5,119 nucleotides of DNA from Methylococcaceae bacterium (GTDB lineage Bacteria; Pseudomonadota; Gammaproteobacteria; Methylococcales; Methylomonadaceae): NCBI GenBank assembly GCA_030699345.1, contig JAUYMX010000135.1, positions 1-5,119 on the forward strand. The letters run 5' to 3'. Under the pieces are notes generated by a model that worked only from the letters and a program-made list of their open reading frames with translations, did no database searches and was not told the DNA's origin. Below are positions 5,086 through 5,119 of the stretch, piece by piece; position 1 is the stretch's first letter; the number at the start of each line of letters is the position of its first letter. Both the position numbers and the translations under genes were made by a program.

Positions 5086-5100
5086 GCTCACCACGAACGG
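5086..5100. repeat. GCTCACCACGAACGG fragment of the TTCGACAAGCTC-type repeat
   Basis: This segment is what the fragment at 4703-4724 lacks: joined at the shared GCTC, the two would give one contiguous repeat. The bases just before it (TACTTT) differ from the expected TTCGACAA, so it may instead be a separate, partly decayed copy. Confidence 0.35.
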
Positions 5101-5119
5101 CTTAACTTAATAGGATTTA

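Larger units (their letters stand above)
4729..5119. other. Gene-free, repeat-rich intergenic region
   Basis: No open frame with a ribosome binding site or recognisable protein is visible in these 391 bp. The stretch consists of the rest of direct-repeat copy 1, a degenerate CCGTTCG...TATCGAA segment (4813-4860), a REP doublet (4890-4955), direct-repeat copy 2, a small hairpin AAACAG/CTGTTT (5034-5048) and a GCTCACCACGAACGG repeat fragment (5086-5100). The missing N-terminal coding sequence of cydB is not found here in any minus-strand frame that I could read. Confidence 0.7.

Overview
The window looks like chromosomal DNA of a gammaproteobacterium, most likely an aerobic methanotroph of the Methylococcales or a relative. 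This is inferred from gene content: an SmbP-type histidine-rich periplasmic metal-binding protein (best known from ammonia oxidisers and methanotrophs), a rubredoxin-domain/MBL-fold hydrolase of a kind I associate with that group, a gammaproteobacterial-type AcnA, and GTAG-headed REP sequences. No taxonomic marker gene is present, so the assignment is tentative.

Layout, left to right. (1) Positions 1-137 are the right end of an IS256-family insertion sequence: the last 34 codons of its transposase plus the terminal repeat. (2) The IS end lies inside a leftward gene (128-439) for a rubredoxin-like domain joined to the beginning of an MBL-fold hydrolase. The element cut off the metal-binding part of the hydrolase and supplies the new stop codon. 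(3) A 232-bp divergent intergenic region separates it from a rightward smbP-like gene (672-1007). It holds a strong ribosome binding site and a potentially structured leader. (4) A 9-bp-stem hairpin follows smbP. (5) acnA (1197-3893) is complete and carries all three [4Fe-4S] cysteines and the swivel-domain motifs. (6) Converging on acnA with a 16-bp gap is a leftward cydB/cioB-like gene (3910-4728) for subunit II of a cytochrome bd-type quinol oxidase. It has lost its N-terminal coding region, and the present start lies in repeat DNA. (7) Positions 4729-5119 contain no recognisable gene. They hold two 72-73-bp direct repeats (about 92% identical) on either side of a REP doublet (BIME), plus fragments of a TTCGACAAGCTC-type dispersed repeat.

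AcnA (TCA cycle) and SmbP (periplasmic metal binding) appear to be the only intact, functional genes. Both flanking genes are truncated exactly where mobile or repetitive DNA begins, so the window is best read as a small conserved island between two sites of insertion-driven gene decay. I see no defence system, CRISPR array, phage module or biosynthetic cluster. The most interesting material is the repeat architecture on the right and the leader in front of smbP.
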